This document shows, piece by piece, positions 25,017 to 32,186 of a stretch of 64,000 nucleotides of DNA. The notes under the pieces were generated by a model. It saw only the letters and a program-made list of their open reading frames with translations, was not told the DNA's origin and did not search any database. The DNA is from Amycolatopsis vastitatis (GTDB taxonomy: Bacteria > Actinomycetota > Actinomycetes > Mycobacteriales > Pseudonocardiaceae). Both the position numbers and the translations under genes were made by a program. The first letter of the stretch is position 1, and each line of letters opens with the position of its first letter. The stretch lies in contig NZ_NMUL01000063.1 in the NCBI RefSeq assembly GCF_002234595.1, positions 1 to 64,000 on the forward strand, in the 5' to 3' direction.

Positions 25017-25063
25017 ATGAATGAGTCATTCACGTCACCAGGCGACATGAATGACTCATTCAT
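25017..25063. repeat. Inverted-repeat element with ATGAATGASTC words
   Basis: Arms 25017-25036 and 25044-25063 are complementary over 20 nt with one mismatch and a 7-nt loop. Each arm itself contains a short palindrome (TGAATGA-g-TCATTCA in the first). The two ATGAATGA words are exactly 30 nt apart, as in the elements at 32127 and 54021. It lies between the convergent LON-domain and M48 genes; the rest of that 221-nt gap holds nothing recognisable. Confidence 0.8.
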
Positions 25064-25125
25064 CTCGTCGAGCGTCGCCCGGCCCCTTGACGCTGGTCGC
25101 CCAGGGCGAAGCCCCCTGGGGACAA

Positions 25126-26172
25126 TCAGTCGGCGGCCTCCGAACCGTTGCCGTTGCCGTTGCCGAACTTGTTCCACACCTTGCCCGCCGCGCCCGACAC
25201 CGCTTCACCCACGTCGCTGAACACCTTCGTCAGCGGGTCGGCCGACGAGTTCCACGAGTCCTTGTACGACTTGGCCGCCGACTTCAGGTCGTCCTTCCAG
25301 TCCGATGACGGCGTGTCGTCTTCGCGGCGCGGGTAGTCGCCCGCCAGGATCGCGCGGTACTCCTCCGACGCCGCCCACCGCTGCAGCTGGGCCGCGCGGA
25401 CCACCGCGAACGGGTGCGTCTCCGTCTCGACGAACTTGAGCTTGAGGAAGCTGTCGCGGATGTCGTCGACGGACTCGTACTCGGTCGCCTGCTGGAGGAA
25501 CGACGGGACGTCGATGCGCGACGGGTCGATGCCGCCGGCGACCTGGATCTGGGCGCGCAGTGCCGCCGTCGGGTCCTGGCCGCACAGCAGTCCCGCGCGG
25601 TCGCACGACAGCTCGGCCTTGCGGAACCACTCGCGCAGCGCCGCGATGATCGCGCGGATGCCGAGTGCGCTGACCGGCGTCCACGACATCGACATCTGCA
25701 GGCCGATCAGGCGGACCATGATCGTGCGGTACACCGCGTGCCCGGACAGCACGTGCCCCATTTCGTGCCCGAGCGCGAACCGCAGCGACTCGTGGCTCAT
25801 CAGCTCGACGAGCCCGGTGCTGACCCGGATGAACGGCTCGTCCATGCCGACGGCCGACGCCTGGATGCGGGGGTCCTGGTAGACGAACACGTTCGGCACG
25901 GACGGCAGGTCGAGCGTCTCCGCGCATTCGTGGCGCAGCCGGTCGATCTCCGGGTACTGCTTCGGCCCGACGCGGATCGACGACGCGAGCGCCATCAGCC
26001 GCTCGCCGCGTTCGTTGTAGAAGCCCGAAACCGCCTTGACGACCTGGGCGAAGCCCGGCACCGCACGCAGCGTGGCGAGCGCGCCGCGGTCCGCCGGGTG
26101 CTCGTAGGCGCGTGGGCTGATGCCGGGAAAGCGGACGGCGTGGTGCCGCGAGACCTCGATGTCCTCGGTCAC
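25126..26172 (-). CDS. M48-like zinc metalloprotease
   Basis: 348 residues. It has the zinc motif H136-E137-x-x-H140 (ALGHEMGHVLSGH) and a downstream Glu187 in KAELSCDRAG as the likely third ligand, as in M48 peptidases. A membrane-proximal hydrophobic segment follows the motif (about 150-180), and the C-terminus is a charged helix with a Gly/Asn tail. There is no signal peptide, so it is probably cytoplasmic or membrane-associated. The start is GTG 26172 with a run of seven G as ribosome-binding site 8 nt upstream; longer in-frame starts exist. Substrate unknown. Confidence 0.8.
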   Translation of the reverse strand: MTEDIEVSRHHAVRFPGISPRAYEHPADRGALATLRAVPGFAQVVKAVSGFYNERGERLMALASSIRVGPKQYPEIDRLRHECAETLDLPSVPNVFVYQDPRIQASAVGMDEPFIRVSTGLVELMSHESLRFALGHEMGHVLSGHAVYRTIMVRLIGLQMSMSWTPVSALGIRAIIAALREWFRKAELSCDRAGLLCGQDPTAALRAQIQVAGGIDPSRIDVPSFLQQATEYESVDDIRDSFLKLKFVETETHPFAVVRAAQLQRWAASEEYRAILAGDYPRREDDTPSSDWKDDLKSAAKSYKDSWNSSADPLTKVFSDVGEAVSGAAGKVWNKFGNGNGNGSEAAD

Positions 26173-26220
26173 TGGTGGAACCCCCCCTGTAGTCGAGGTC
26201 ACCACCTTAGGGGAAAACGC

Positions 26221-26817
26221 TCAGCCGAGGCGGCGGCCCAGGTCGTCGTGGCCGTTCCAGGTGGCCAGCAGGCTGTAGGTCACCGACACGCCGAGCGGAC
26301 CGGTCAGCAGCACCCACCACGATTCCAGGCGCGGCGCGAGCTCGATCACCGAGCCGACCGCGGGCGGGCTGGAGATGGCGTAGTGGCTGTTCGCCCAGCC
26401 GACGCCCAGCAGCATGGCCAGGACGCTCGCGAGCGCGACGCCGAGCACGGCGGCGAGGAACACGACCGGTCCGCGCCGTTCGCGCAGCAGCCAGACGACG
26501 ACGCCGACGACGATCCCGAGGCCCAGGGCCAGGAACCCGAAGACGGCCAGGTCGTCGAAGCGGTGCCAGCTCTCCAGCTCCAGGGCGCCCTGGGTGCCGT
26601 CGGCGGAGAGGATGCGCACCCGCTCCGGCGGCGCGAGCCGCGACCACGCGAAGGCGAGCGGGAAGCTCAGCAGGCTCAGGGTGCCGAGCACGCTCACGGC
26701 GGGCAGCAGGTCGGCCTTGACGACGACGCGGGGCCGCCGCTCCCGGACCAGCACGGGTACCGACCACGGGCCGGCCACGGCCGACGGCCGGTGCGCGGGC
26801 CCCGACGACTCACTCAC
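26221..26817 (-). CDS. Four-helix membrane protein (possibly DUF2567)
   Basis: 198 residues with about four transmembrane helices, a basic cytoplasmic N-terminus and an extracytoplasmic loop between helices 1 and 2. It looks like the actinobacterial DUF2567 membrane proteins, though I am not certain. GTG 26817 has GGAGGG about 8 nt upstream. It lies 48 nt upstream of the M48 gene on the same strand and is probably cotranscribed with it. No functional motif is visible. Confidence 0.6.
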   Translation of the reverse strand: MSESSGPAHRPSAVAGPWSVPVLVRERRPRVVVKADLLPAVSVLGTLSLLSFPLAFAWSRLAPPERVRILSADGTQGALELESWHRFDDLAVFGFLALGLGIVVGVVVWLLRERRGPVVFLAAVLGVALASVLAMLLGVGWANSHYAISSPPAVGSVIELAPRLESWWVLLTGPLGVSVTYSLLATWNGHDDLGRRLG

Positions 26818-26943
26818 CCGGACTCCCTCCTGCGACGTGCCACCGAGCGTAACCGGTCGATGCGAGGACACGGTGAGCCGCTCGCCGTGTCGCCGTCGCC
26901 GGGTGTGGTGAACACCCGGGAGCACGTGAACGATCTGGTGCGG

Positions 26944-27594
26944 TCAGGCGTCGCTGCGCGCGAAGATGACGGCTCCCGGACCGTCCTCGTCCGGCCCGAT
27001 GACCAGTTCGGCCTCGATCGTGAACCCCGCGTCACGAAGCCAGCCCGCGACCTTGCCCGGGCTGCGGTGGTGGCTGTCGACGTTGATCGGGCGACCCGTG
27101 TAGCCCTCGGACGTGTGCCGTGTCTCGTCACCGACGTGGAAGCCGACCAGCAGCGGGCCCCCTGGACGCAAGACCCGGCGAAACTCGTCGAACACGCCGG
27201 GCACGGCGTGGTCGGGCACGTGGATCACGGACCAGAACGCGAGCACGCCGGCGACCGAGCCGTCCGCCAGGTCGAGGTCGGTCATCGTCCCGACCTCGAA
27301 GCGCAGGCCGGGGTGTTCGCGCCGCGCGATGGCGATCATCTCGGGCGAGATGTCGATGCCGAACGCGTCCACTCCGAGTTCGTGGAGGTGGCCGGTGACG
27401 TAGCCCGGCCCGCAACCGACATCGGCGACCGGCCCGCCTCCGGCACCGTGCACCAGCTCGGCGAACAACGCCAGGCTCGCGCGGAGGTAAGGCCGCTCAC
27501 CGAGCAGCCCCCGCACCTTCTCGAAGTATCCGGAGGCGTCGGCGTCGTACGAGGAACGGGTATCGGACAGCCAGGTCTCGGACATGGGCGACAT
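26944..27594 (-). CDS. SAM-dependent class I methyltransferase
   Basis: About 216 residues. Motif I is VADVGCGPGYVTG (SAM binding), followed by the acidic post-I GIDISPEM, motif II in DLADGSVAGVLAFWS, and a DEFRRVLRPGG motif III. It belongs to the small-molecule methyltransferase group (Methyltransf_11/25-like); the substrate cannot be told. ATG 27594 or ATG 27585 could be the start, with no clear ribosome-binding site at either. It stands between the M48/membrane pair and the biotin genes with no obvious link to either. Confidence 0.85.
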   Translation of the reverse strand: MSPMSETWLSDTRSSYDADASGYFEKVRGLLGERPYLRASLALFAELVHGAGGGPVADVGCGPGYVTGHLHELGVDAFGIDISPEMIAIARREHPGLRFEVGTMTDLDLADGSVAGVLAFWSVIHVPDHAVPGVFDEFRRVLRPGGPLLVGFHVGDETRHTSEGYTGRPINVDSHHRSPGKVAGWLRDAGFTIEAELVIGPDEDGPGAVIFARSDA

Positions 27595-27613
27595 GGTAGG
27601 CAAATCCGTCGGC

Positions 27614-27638
27614 CGCCGGCGCCGTCACAGCGCCGGCG
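27614..27638 (-). terminator. Hairpin after bsaP
   Basis: CGCCGGCGC (27614-27622) and GCGCCGGCG (27630-27638) form a 9-bp stem directly after the bsaP stop codon. It is a likely end of the biotin transcript, although no T-tract is seen. Confidence 0.5.
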
Positions 27639-27854
27639 TCAGCCGCTCGCCGTCTCGCCGTGACGGCTGCACCGAGCCGTCCAGCCGAGCGGGCTCACCT
27701 GGACCACCAGCCGCCGCGCGCAGTACGTGCAGTACCGCGGCGGCTCCAGCGCCGTCCTCGGGTTGTGACACGCCGGATGGTCCGCACCCCCGGTGGACGG
27801 CTGTCCACAATGGACGCAGTAGGACGCGGAAACCGGAGCGTCAGAGGCTGTCAC
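27639..27854 (-). CDS. bsaP: Biotin synthase auxiliary protein
   Basis: 71 residues with six Cys (13, 16, 29, 42, 45, 62) arranged as two CxxC pairs plus two singles, and the opening words YCVHCG and CTYCARR. Actinobacterial BsaP proteins of this size and pattern sit beside bioB and are needed for biotin synthase to work, probably by handling its iron-sulfur cluster. Here the start codon lies 14 nt inside the 3' end of bioB, so the two are translationally coupled. The assignment rests on the Cys pattern and position. Confidence 0.85.
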   Translation of the reverse strand: MTASDAPVSASYCVHCGQPSTGGADHPACHNPRTALEPPRYCTYCARRLVVQVSPLGWTARCSRHGETASG

Positions 27855-28917
27855 TGAGGGCCTTGATGGGCATCTTGAGCTCGTCCAGCATCTCCAGGTC
27901 CGCGGAAGCCGGCCGGCCGAGGTTGGTCAGGTAGTTGCCGACGATGATCGCGTTGATGCCGCCGAGCATGCCCTGTTCCGCGCCGAGGTCGCCGAGCGTC
28001 AGCTCGCGGCCGCCGGCGAAGCGCAGCATGGTGCGCGGCATCGCGAGCCGGAACGCCGCCACCGTCCGCAGCGCGTCCTTGCCCTCGACGATCTCGTAGT
28101 GCTCGTACGGCGTGCCCGGCTGCGGGATGAGGAAGTTCATCGGCACCTCGTGCGGGTTCAGCTCGGCCAGCTGCACGGCGAACTCCGCGCGCTGCTCGAC
28201 CGTCTCCCCCATGCCGATGATGCCGCCGCAGCAGACCTCCATGCCCGCGTCGGCGACCATGCGCAGGGTGTCCCAGCGCTCTTCCCACGTGTGCGTCGTC
28301 ACGACCGACGGGAAGTGCGAACGCGCCGTCTCGAGGTTGTGGTTGTAGCGGTGGACGCCCATGTCGACGAGCTCGTCGACCTGCTCCTGCGTCAGCATGC
28401 CCAGCGAGCAGGCGATCTGGATGTCGTTGCCGTCTTCGCGGATGGCGCGCACGCCCTCGCGCACCTGCGAGAGCAGCCGCTGGTCCGGGCCGCGGACGGC
28501 GGCGACGATGCAGAACTCCGTCGCGCCGGTCTCGGCGGTCTGCCGGGCGGCCTTGACCAGGTTCGGGATGTCGAGCCACGCCGAACGCACCGGCGTCGGG
28601 AAGCGGCCGGACTGGGAGCAGAAGTGGCAGTCCTCCGGGCAGCCGCCGGTCTTGAGGCTGATGATGCCCTCGACCTCGACCTCGGGCCCGCACCAGCGCA
28701 TCCGCACCTCGTGCGCCAGGGCGAGGAGGTCCGGCAGCCGCTCGTCGGGCAGCCGGAGTACGTCGAGGACCTGCTGTTCGCCGAGGCCGACGCCGTTTTC
28801 GAGGACCTGCTCGCGTGCGAAGGCGAGCAGGCTTTTCGGGGGCTCCGGGTGGCGGAGCCCCCGGCCCGGGGCGGAGCCCCGGCTGTCACTGACATCGGTG
28901 TCCGGGACTGCGGTCAC
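27841..28917 (-). CDS. bioB: Biotin synthase
   Basis: 358 residues from GTG 28917 (AGGAG upstream); a longer in-frame ORF starts at 28965 but lacks a site. It is a radical SAM enzyme that inserts sulfur into dethiobiotin. The radical SAM cluster motif is Cys93-x3-Cys97-x2-Cys100 (CPEDCHFC). Other conserved parts are YNHNLETAR, CCGGIIGMGET and FLIPQPGTP. It is coupled to bsaP downstream and follows bioD by 78 nt. Confidence 0.95.
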   Translation of the reverse strand: MTAVPDTDVSDSRGSAPGRGLRHPEPPKSLLAFAREQVLENGVGLGEQQVLDVLRLPDERLPDLLALAHEVRMRWCGPEVEVEGIISLKTGGCPEDCHFCSQSGRFPTPVRSAWLDIPNLVKAARQTAETGATEFCIVAAVRGPDQRLLSQVREGVRAIREDGNDIQIACSLGMLTQEQVDELVDMGVHRYNHNLETARSHFPSVVTTHTWEERWDTLRMVADAGMEVCCGGIIGMGETVEQRAEFAVQLAELNPHEVPMNFLIPQPGTPYEHYEIVEGKDALRTVAAFRLAMPRTMLRFAGGRELTLGDLGAEQGMLGGINAIIVGNYLTNLGRPASADLEMLDELKMPIKALSDSL

Positions 28918-28995
28918 GGCGTCTCCTAGATCTTGGTGGTGCGGAAAGCGTCCCTCATCGTGCACGAAGGCACCACGGGGCGACAGCGACGCAGG

Positions 28996-29721
28996 TCACT
29001 TCTCGGCGGAAGCGCATCCCGCGAAAAGCTCGGGGTCGAATTCGCCGCCGAACCACGGCGAGAGCCCGGCTCGCGCGGCGGTGAGGAACTCCTCGCGCGA
29101 CGCCGTGCCGAGCCCGGCGGGCAGCACGCCGAGCAGCGGCGCCCCGGCCGCGACCGGCAGGTCTTCGAGGTTGGACAGCGCCGCGAGGTCCGGCTCGGCC
29201 GGCCAGGCGCCGATGATCACGCCGGCGATGGTGAGCCCGCGCTTGGTGGCGACCTCGGCGGTGAGCGCGGTGGCGTTGAGGGTGCCGAGGCCGGGCTCGG
29301 CGACGATGATCACCAGCGAACCGAGCGACCAGGCGACATCGGCGAGGCTGGCGCCGGTGCGGTCGAAGCGCACCAGCAGCCCGCCCGCACCCTCGATCAG
29401 GGTGAGGTCGTGCGCGGTGTCGAGGTCGGACGCGGCCTGGGCGATCTCGCCGGGGTCCAGCGTCGGCAGGCCGCTGCGGCGGGCGGCGGCCTCGGGCGAC
29501 AGCGGATCCGGATAGCGACGCAGTTCGCGGGTCGTGACGTCGCCACCGGCGAGGCGGACGACGTCTTGGAGGTCACCGGGCTCGTCGGGGCGCACACCGG
29601 TCTGGGCCGGCTTCAGCACGGCCACCCGCTGCCCCCCGGCCACCGCCAGCGCCGCGATCGCCGCCGTGGTGATCGTTTTGCCGACCCCGGTCCCGGTTCC
29701 CGTCATCACCAGCATGGTCAC
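28996..29721 (-). CDS. bioD: Dethiobiotin synthetase
   Basis: 241 residues. It carboxylates 7,8-diaminopelargonate using CO2 and ATP to form the ureido ring. The P-loop GTGTGVGKT is at the N-terminus; other marks are LKPAQTG (substrate-binding region) and the IEGAGGLLV motif. GTG 29721 is used, with an in-frame ATG 6 nt later as alternative. It is followed by bioB and bsaP on the same strand. The enzyme consumes CO2/bicarbonate, and the gene upstream encodes a transporter-carbonic anhydrase fusion. Confidence 0.93.
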   Translation of the reverse strand: MTMLVMTGTGTGVGKTITTAAIAALAVAGGQRVAVLKPAQTGVRPDEPGDLQDVVRLAGGDVTTRELRRYPDPLSPEAAARRSGLPTLDPGEIAQAASDLDTAHDLTLIEGAGGLLVRFDRTGASLADVAWSLGSLVIIVAEPGLGTLNATALTAEVATKRGLTIAGVIIGAWPAEPDLAALSNLEDLPVAAGAPLLGVLPAGLGTASREEFLTAARAGLSPWFGGEFDPELFAGCASAEK

Positions 29722-29755
29722 GGACCATCAACTTAGTGACTCCGGCCCCGGCCGC

Positions 29756-29793
29756 GCACGCGGGCCGTGCTCGGACGAGCACGGCCCGCGTGC
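29756..29793 (-). terminator. Strong hairpin after the first SulP-carbonic anhydrase gene
   Basis: Arms 29756-29772 and 29777-29793 pair perfectly over 17 bp with a 4-nt loop, starting 7 nt after the stop codon at 29800. It probably terminates that leftward transcript and separates it from bioD. Confidence 0.75.
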
Positions 29794-29799
29794 CGGCGG

Positions 29800-31995
29800 T
29801 CAGGCGCCCGGCACCGCCACCGGCGCCCCGGCCGGGCGGAACGTCCGCTCCGCCGCGTCGAACAGGTACACCTGGGCGTCGCCGACGTGGAAGTACATGC
29901 CGGTCAGCTGCAGCTTCCCGGCCGACTCCGCCGCCGCCACCGACGGGTACTCGCGCAGGTGCTCCAGCTGCTGGAGCACGTTGTGCAGCGCGAGCCGGTC
30001 GCCGTCCCGGTCGGGGACGGCGCCGTCCAGCGTGGCCGAGCCGAGGCGGTGGGCGCTCGGCTCCGCGTGGCGGAGCCAGACCGACAGCGGCCCCGGCGGC
30101 GGGCCGTCGGCCAGCGCCGCCATCGCGCCGCAGCTCGAGTGGCCGCACACCACGATCTCCTCGACGCCGAGGACGCCCACGGCGTACTCGATGGACGCGT
30201 TCATCGACGGGTCCGCCTGCTGGGGCGGCACCAGGTTGCCGATGTTGCGGATGGTGAACAGGTCACCGGGGCCGCTGGTGGTGATCAGGTTCGGCACGAT
30301 CCGGGAGTCGCCGCAGGTGATGAACAGCGTGCGCGGCCGCTGGCCGTCGGCGAGCCCGGACAGCGTGTCGCGCAGCAGCGGCGCGGCCCGGCGGTGGAAC
30401 TCCGTGGCCCCGCGGCGGGTCTGCTGGGCCGGGATGTCGACCTCTTCAGCCGCCTGCCACTCCGACCACGGCGCGAGCCAGCGCGGCACCGCCCGGCTCG
30501 CGGCGATCCGGGACCGCGTCGGGCGGCCGGCCTTGCCTTCGCCGAACCACGGGTGGCCGACCTCGTCGACCTCCACCGTGCCGCCGGCGCGCTCGTGCGC
30601 CTGCTGCCAGGTGTGCAGGCTCTCGAACGCGGCGTGGTCGAGGTAGTCGACGACCAGCTCGAGCCGCACGGTGACGCCGCCCGGGACACTCCCGAGCACC
30701 TTCGACAGCCGGGGCACCGACAGGAACGTCAGGACGCCTTCGACGACGACGCGCCAATTGTCGCCTTCGCGCCCTGTGCTTTCCCTTTCGATGTGAATGC
30801 CCGACCAGACCGTGCGGCGCAGCATGAGCACCAGTGCCAGCCCGATCCCCGCGAGCACGCCGGTGAGCAGGTCGAACACGACGACCCCGGCGAGGGTGAG
30901 CAGGTACACCGGCAGGTCGCCGTGGGCGAGGACGGTCTTCATGTGCCCGGGGTTGACCAGCTTCGCGCCGACGTGCACCAGCAGCCCGGCCAGCGCTGCC
31001 AGGGGGATGCTCTGGATCAGCCCGGCGAGCAGGACGACGAACAGCAGCACCCAGACGCCGTGCAGCACCGCCGACGCCCGGGACTTGGCCCCGGCGGTGA
31101 CGTTGGTGGAGCTGCGGACGATGACGCCGGTCACGGGCAGGCCGCCCAGCGCCCCGGAGATCATGTTGGCCGTGCCCTGGCCGACCAGTTCGCGGTCGAG
31201 GTTGGCGCGCGGCCCGGTGTGCATGCGGTCGACCGCGACCGCCGAGAGCAGGCTCTCCACGCTGGCGATCAGCGCGATCGTGACGACGGCCAGGGCGAAC
31301 CCGCCCCAGCCGTCCGGCAGCTGCGGGACGAGGTGGATGTTCAGCAGGTCACCGGGCAGTTCGACGCGCGGGAGCGTCATCCCGAACACGACCGACACCA
31401 CCGTGGCCACCGCGATCGCGGCCAGCGGCCCCGGCACCTTGCGCACGGCTTCCGGCAGCTTCGGCCAGAGCAGCAGGAGCCCGATGGTGATCAGGCCGAC
31501 GATGGTGGCGGAGTCGTGGTGGGCGACGATCTGGGCGGGCAGCTCGGCGACGTTCTCCACGGCGGAGCTCTGGGCCTTGCCGCCGAGGATGACGTGCAGC
31601 TGGCCGAGCACGATCGTGACGCCGATGCCGGCCAGCATGCCGTGGACGATCGCCGGCGAGATGGCCAGCGCCGCCCGCGCGATGCGGCTCAGCCCCAGCA
31701 GGATCTGGCACGCGCCGGCGGCGACGGTGATCGCGCAGGTCACGGCCCAGCCGAAGGTTTGGATGGTTTCGGCCATGACCACGGTCAGACCGGCGGCCGG
31801 CCCGCTCACTTGGAGCGCGGAGCCGCCGAGCGCGCCGGCGACGACGCCGCCGACGACGGCGGCGACGAGCCCGGCGGCGACCGGGGCGCCCGAAGCGAGG
31901 GCGATGCCGAGGGACAGGGGGACAGCTACGAGGAAGACGACCAGTGAGGCCGGCAGGTCGTGTCGGAGCACGGCGAGGGGTCTCATGATCACCAT
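29800..31995 (-). CDS. SulP transporter-beta-carbonic anhydrase fusion
   Basis: 731 residues. Residues 1-400 form a SulP/SLC26-type transporter with about ten to twelve membrane helices (opening VFLVAVPLSLGIALASGAP, then GPAAGLTV). A linker with an STAS-like stretch follows, and then a beta-carbonic anhydrase domain from about 530 with zinc ligands in CGDSR and GHSSCGAM. Such fusions are thought to move bicarbonate and interconvert it with CO2. A second fusion lies directly upstream. The pair sits between bioA and bioD. Confidence 0.9.
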   Translation of the reverse strand: MVIMRPLAVLRHDLPASLVVFLVAVPLSLGIALASGAPVAAGLVAAVVGGVVAGALGGSALQVSGPAAGLTVVMAETIQTFGWAVTCAITVAAGACQILLGLSRIARAALAISPAIVHGMLAGIGVTIVLGQLHVILGGKAQSSAVENVAELPAQIVAHHDSATIVGLITIGLLLLWPKLPEAVRKVPGPLAAIAVATVVSVVFGMTLPRVELPGDLLNIHLVPQLPDGWGGFALAVVTIALIASVESLLSAVAVDRMHTGPRANLDRELVGQGTANMISGALGGLPVTGVIVRSSTNVTAGAKSRASAVLHGVWVLLFVVLLAGLIQSIPLAALAGLLVHVGAKLVNPGHMKTVLAHGDLPVYLLTLAGVVVFDLLTGVLAGIGLALVLMLRRTVWSGIHIERESTGREGDNWRVVVEGVLTFLSVPRLSKVLGSVPGGVTVRLELVVDYLDHAAFESLHTWQQAHERAGGTVEVDEVGHPWFGEGKAGRPTRSRIAASRAVPRWLAPWSEWQAAEEVDIPAQQTRRGATEFHRRAAPLLRDTLSGLADGQRPRTLFITCGDSRIVPNLITTSGPGDLFTIRNIGNLVPPQQADPSMNASIEYAVGVLGVEEIVVCGHSSCGAMAALADGPPPGPLSVWLRHAEPSAHRLGSATLDGAVPDRDGDRLALHNVLQQLEHLREYPSVAAAESAGKLQLTGMYFHVGDAQVYLFDAAERTFRPAGAPVAVPGA

Positions 31996-32126
31996 GCAAC
32001 CGGAGATCGTGTGAAATGTCCGCTATGCACCACCCGATCGAGTGAATAACTCGCCACATTTAGCCTGTATGTCACAAATCGGACAGCCCGTTAACGCGCC
32101 GTTCACAGGCCGTCCGCGCGTCGAAC

Positions 32127-32179
32127 GTCATGAACGACTCGTTCATGACGTCCGACGACATGAACGAGTCGTTCAAGAC
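32127..32179. repeat. Inverted-repeat element with ATGAACGASTC words
   Basis: Arms 32127-32147 and 32159-32179 pair over 21 nt with one mismatch. Each half is nearly palindromic by itself (TGAACGA-c-TCGTTCA). The two ATGAACGA words start at 32130 and 32160, exactly 30 nt apart. It begins 8 nt after the stop codon of the second SulP fusion (32187), so it is placed as a terminator. The rest of the 191-nt gap is promoter-like DNA for the first fusion. Confidence 0.8.
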
Positions 32180-32186
32180 ACCGCGG

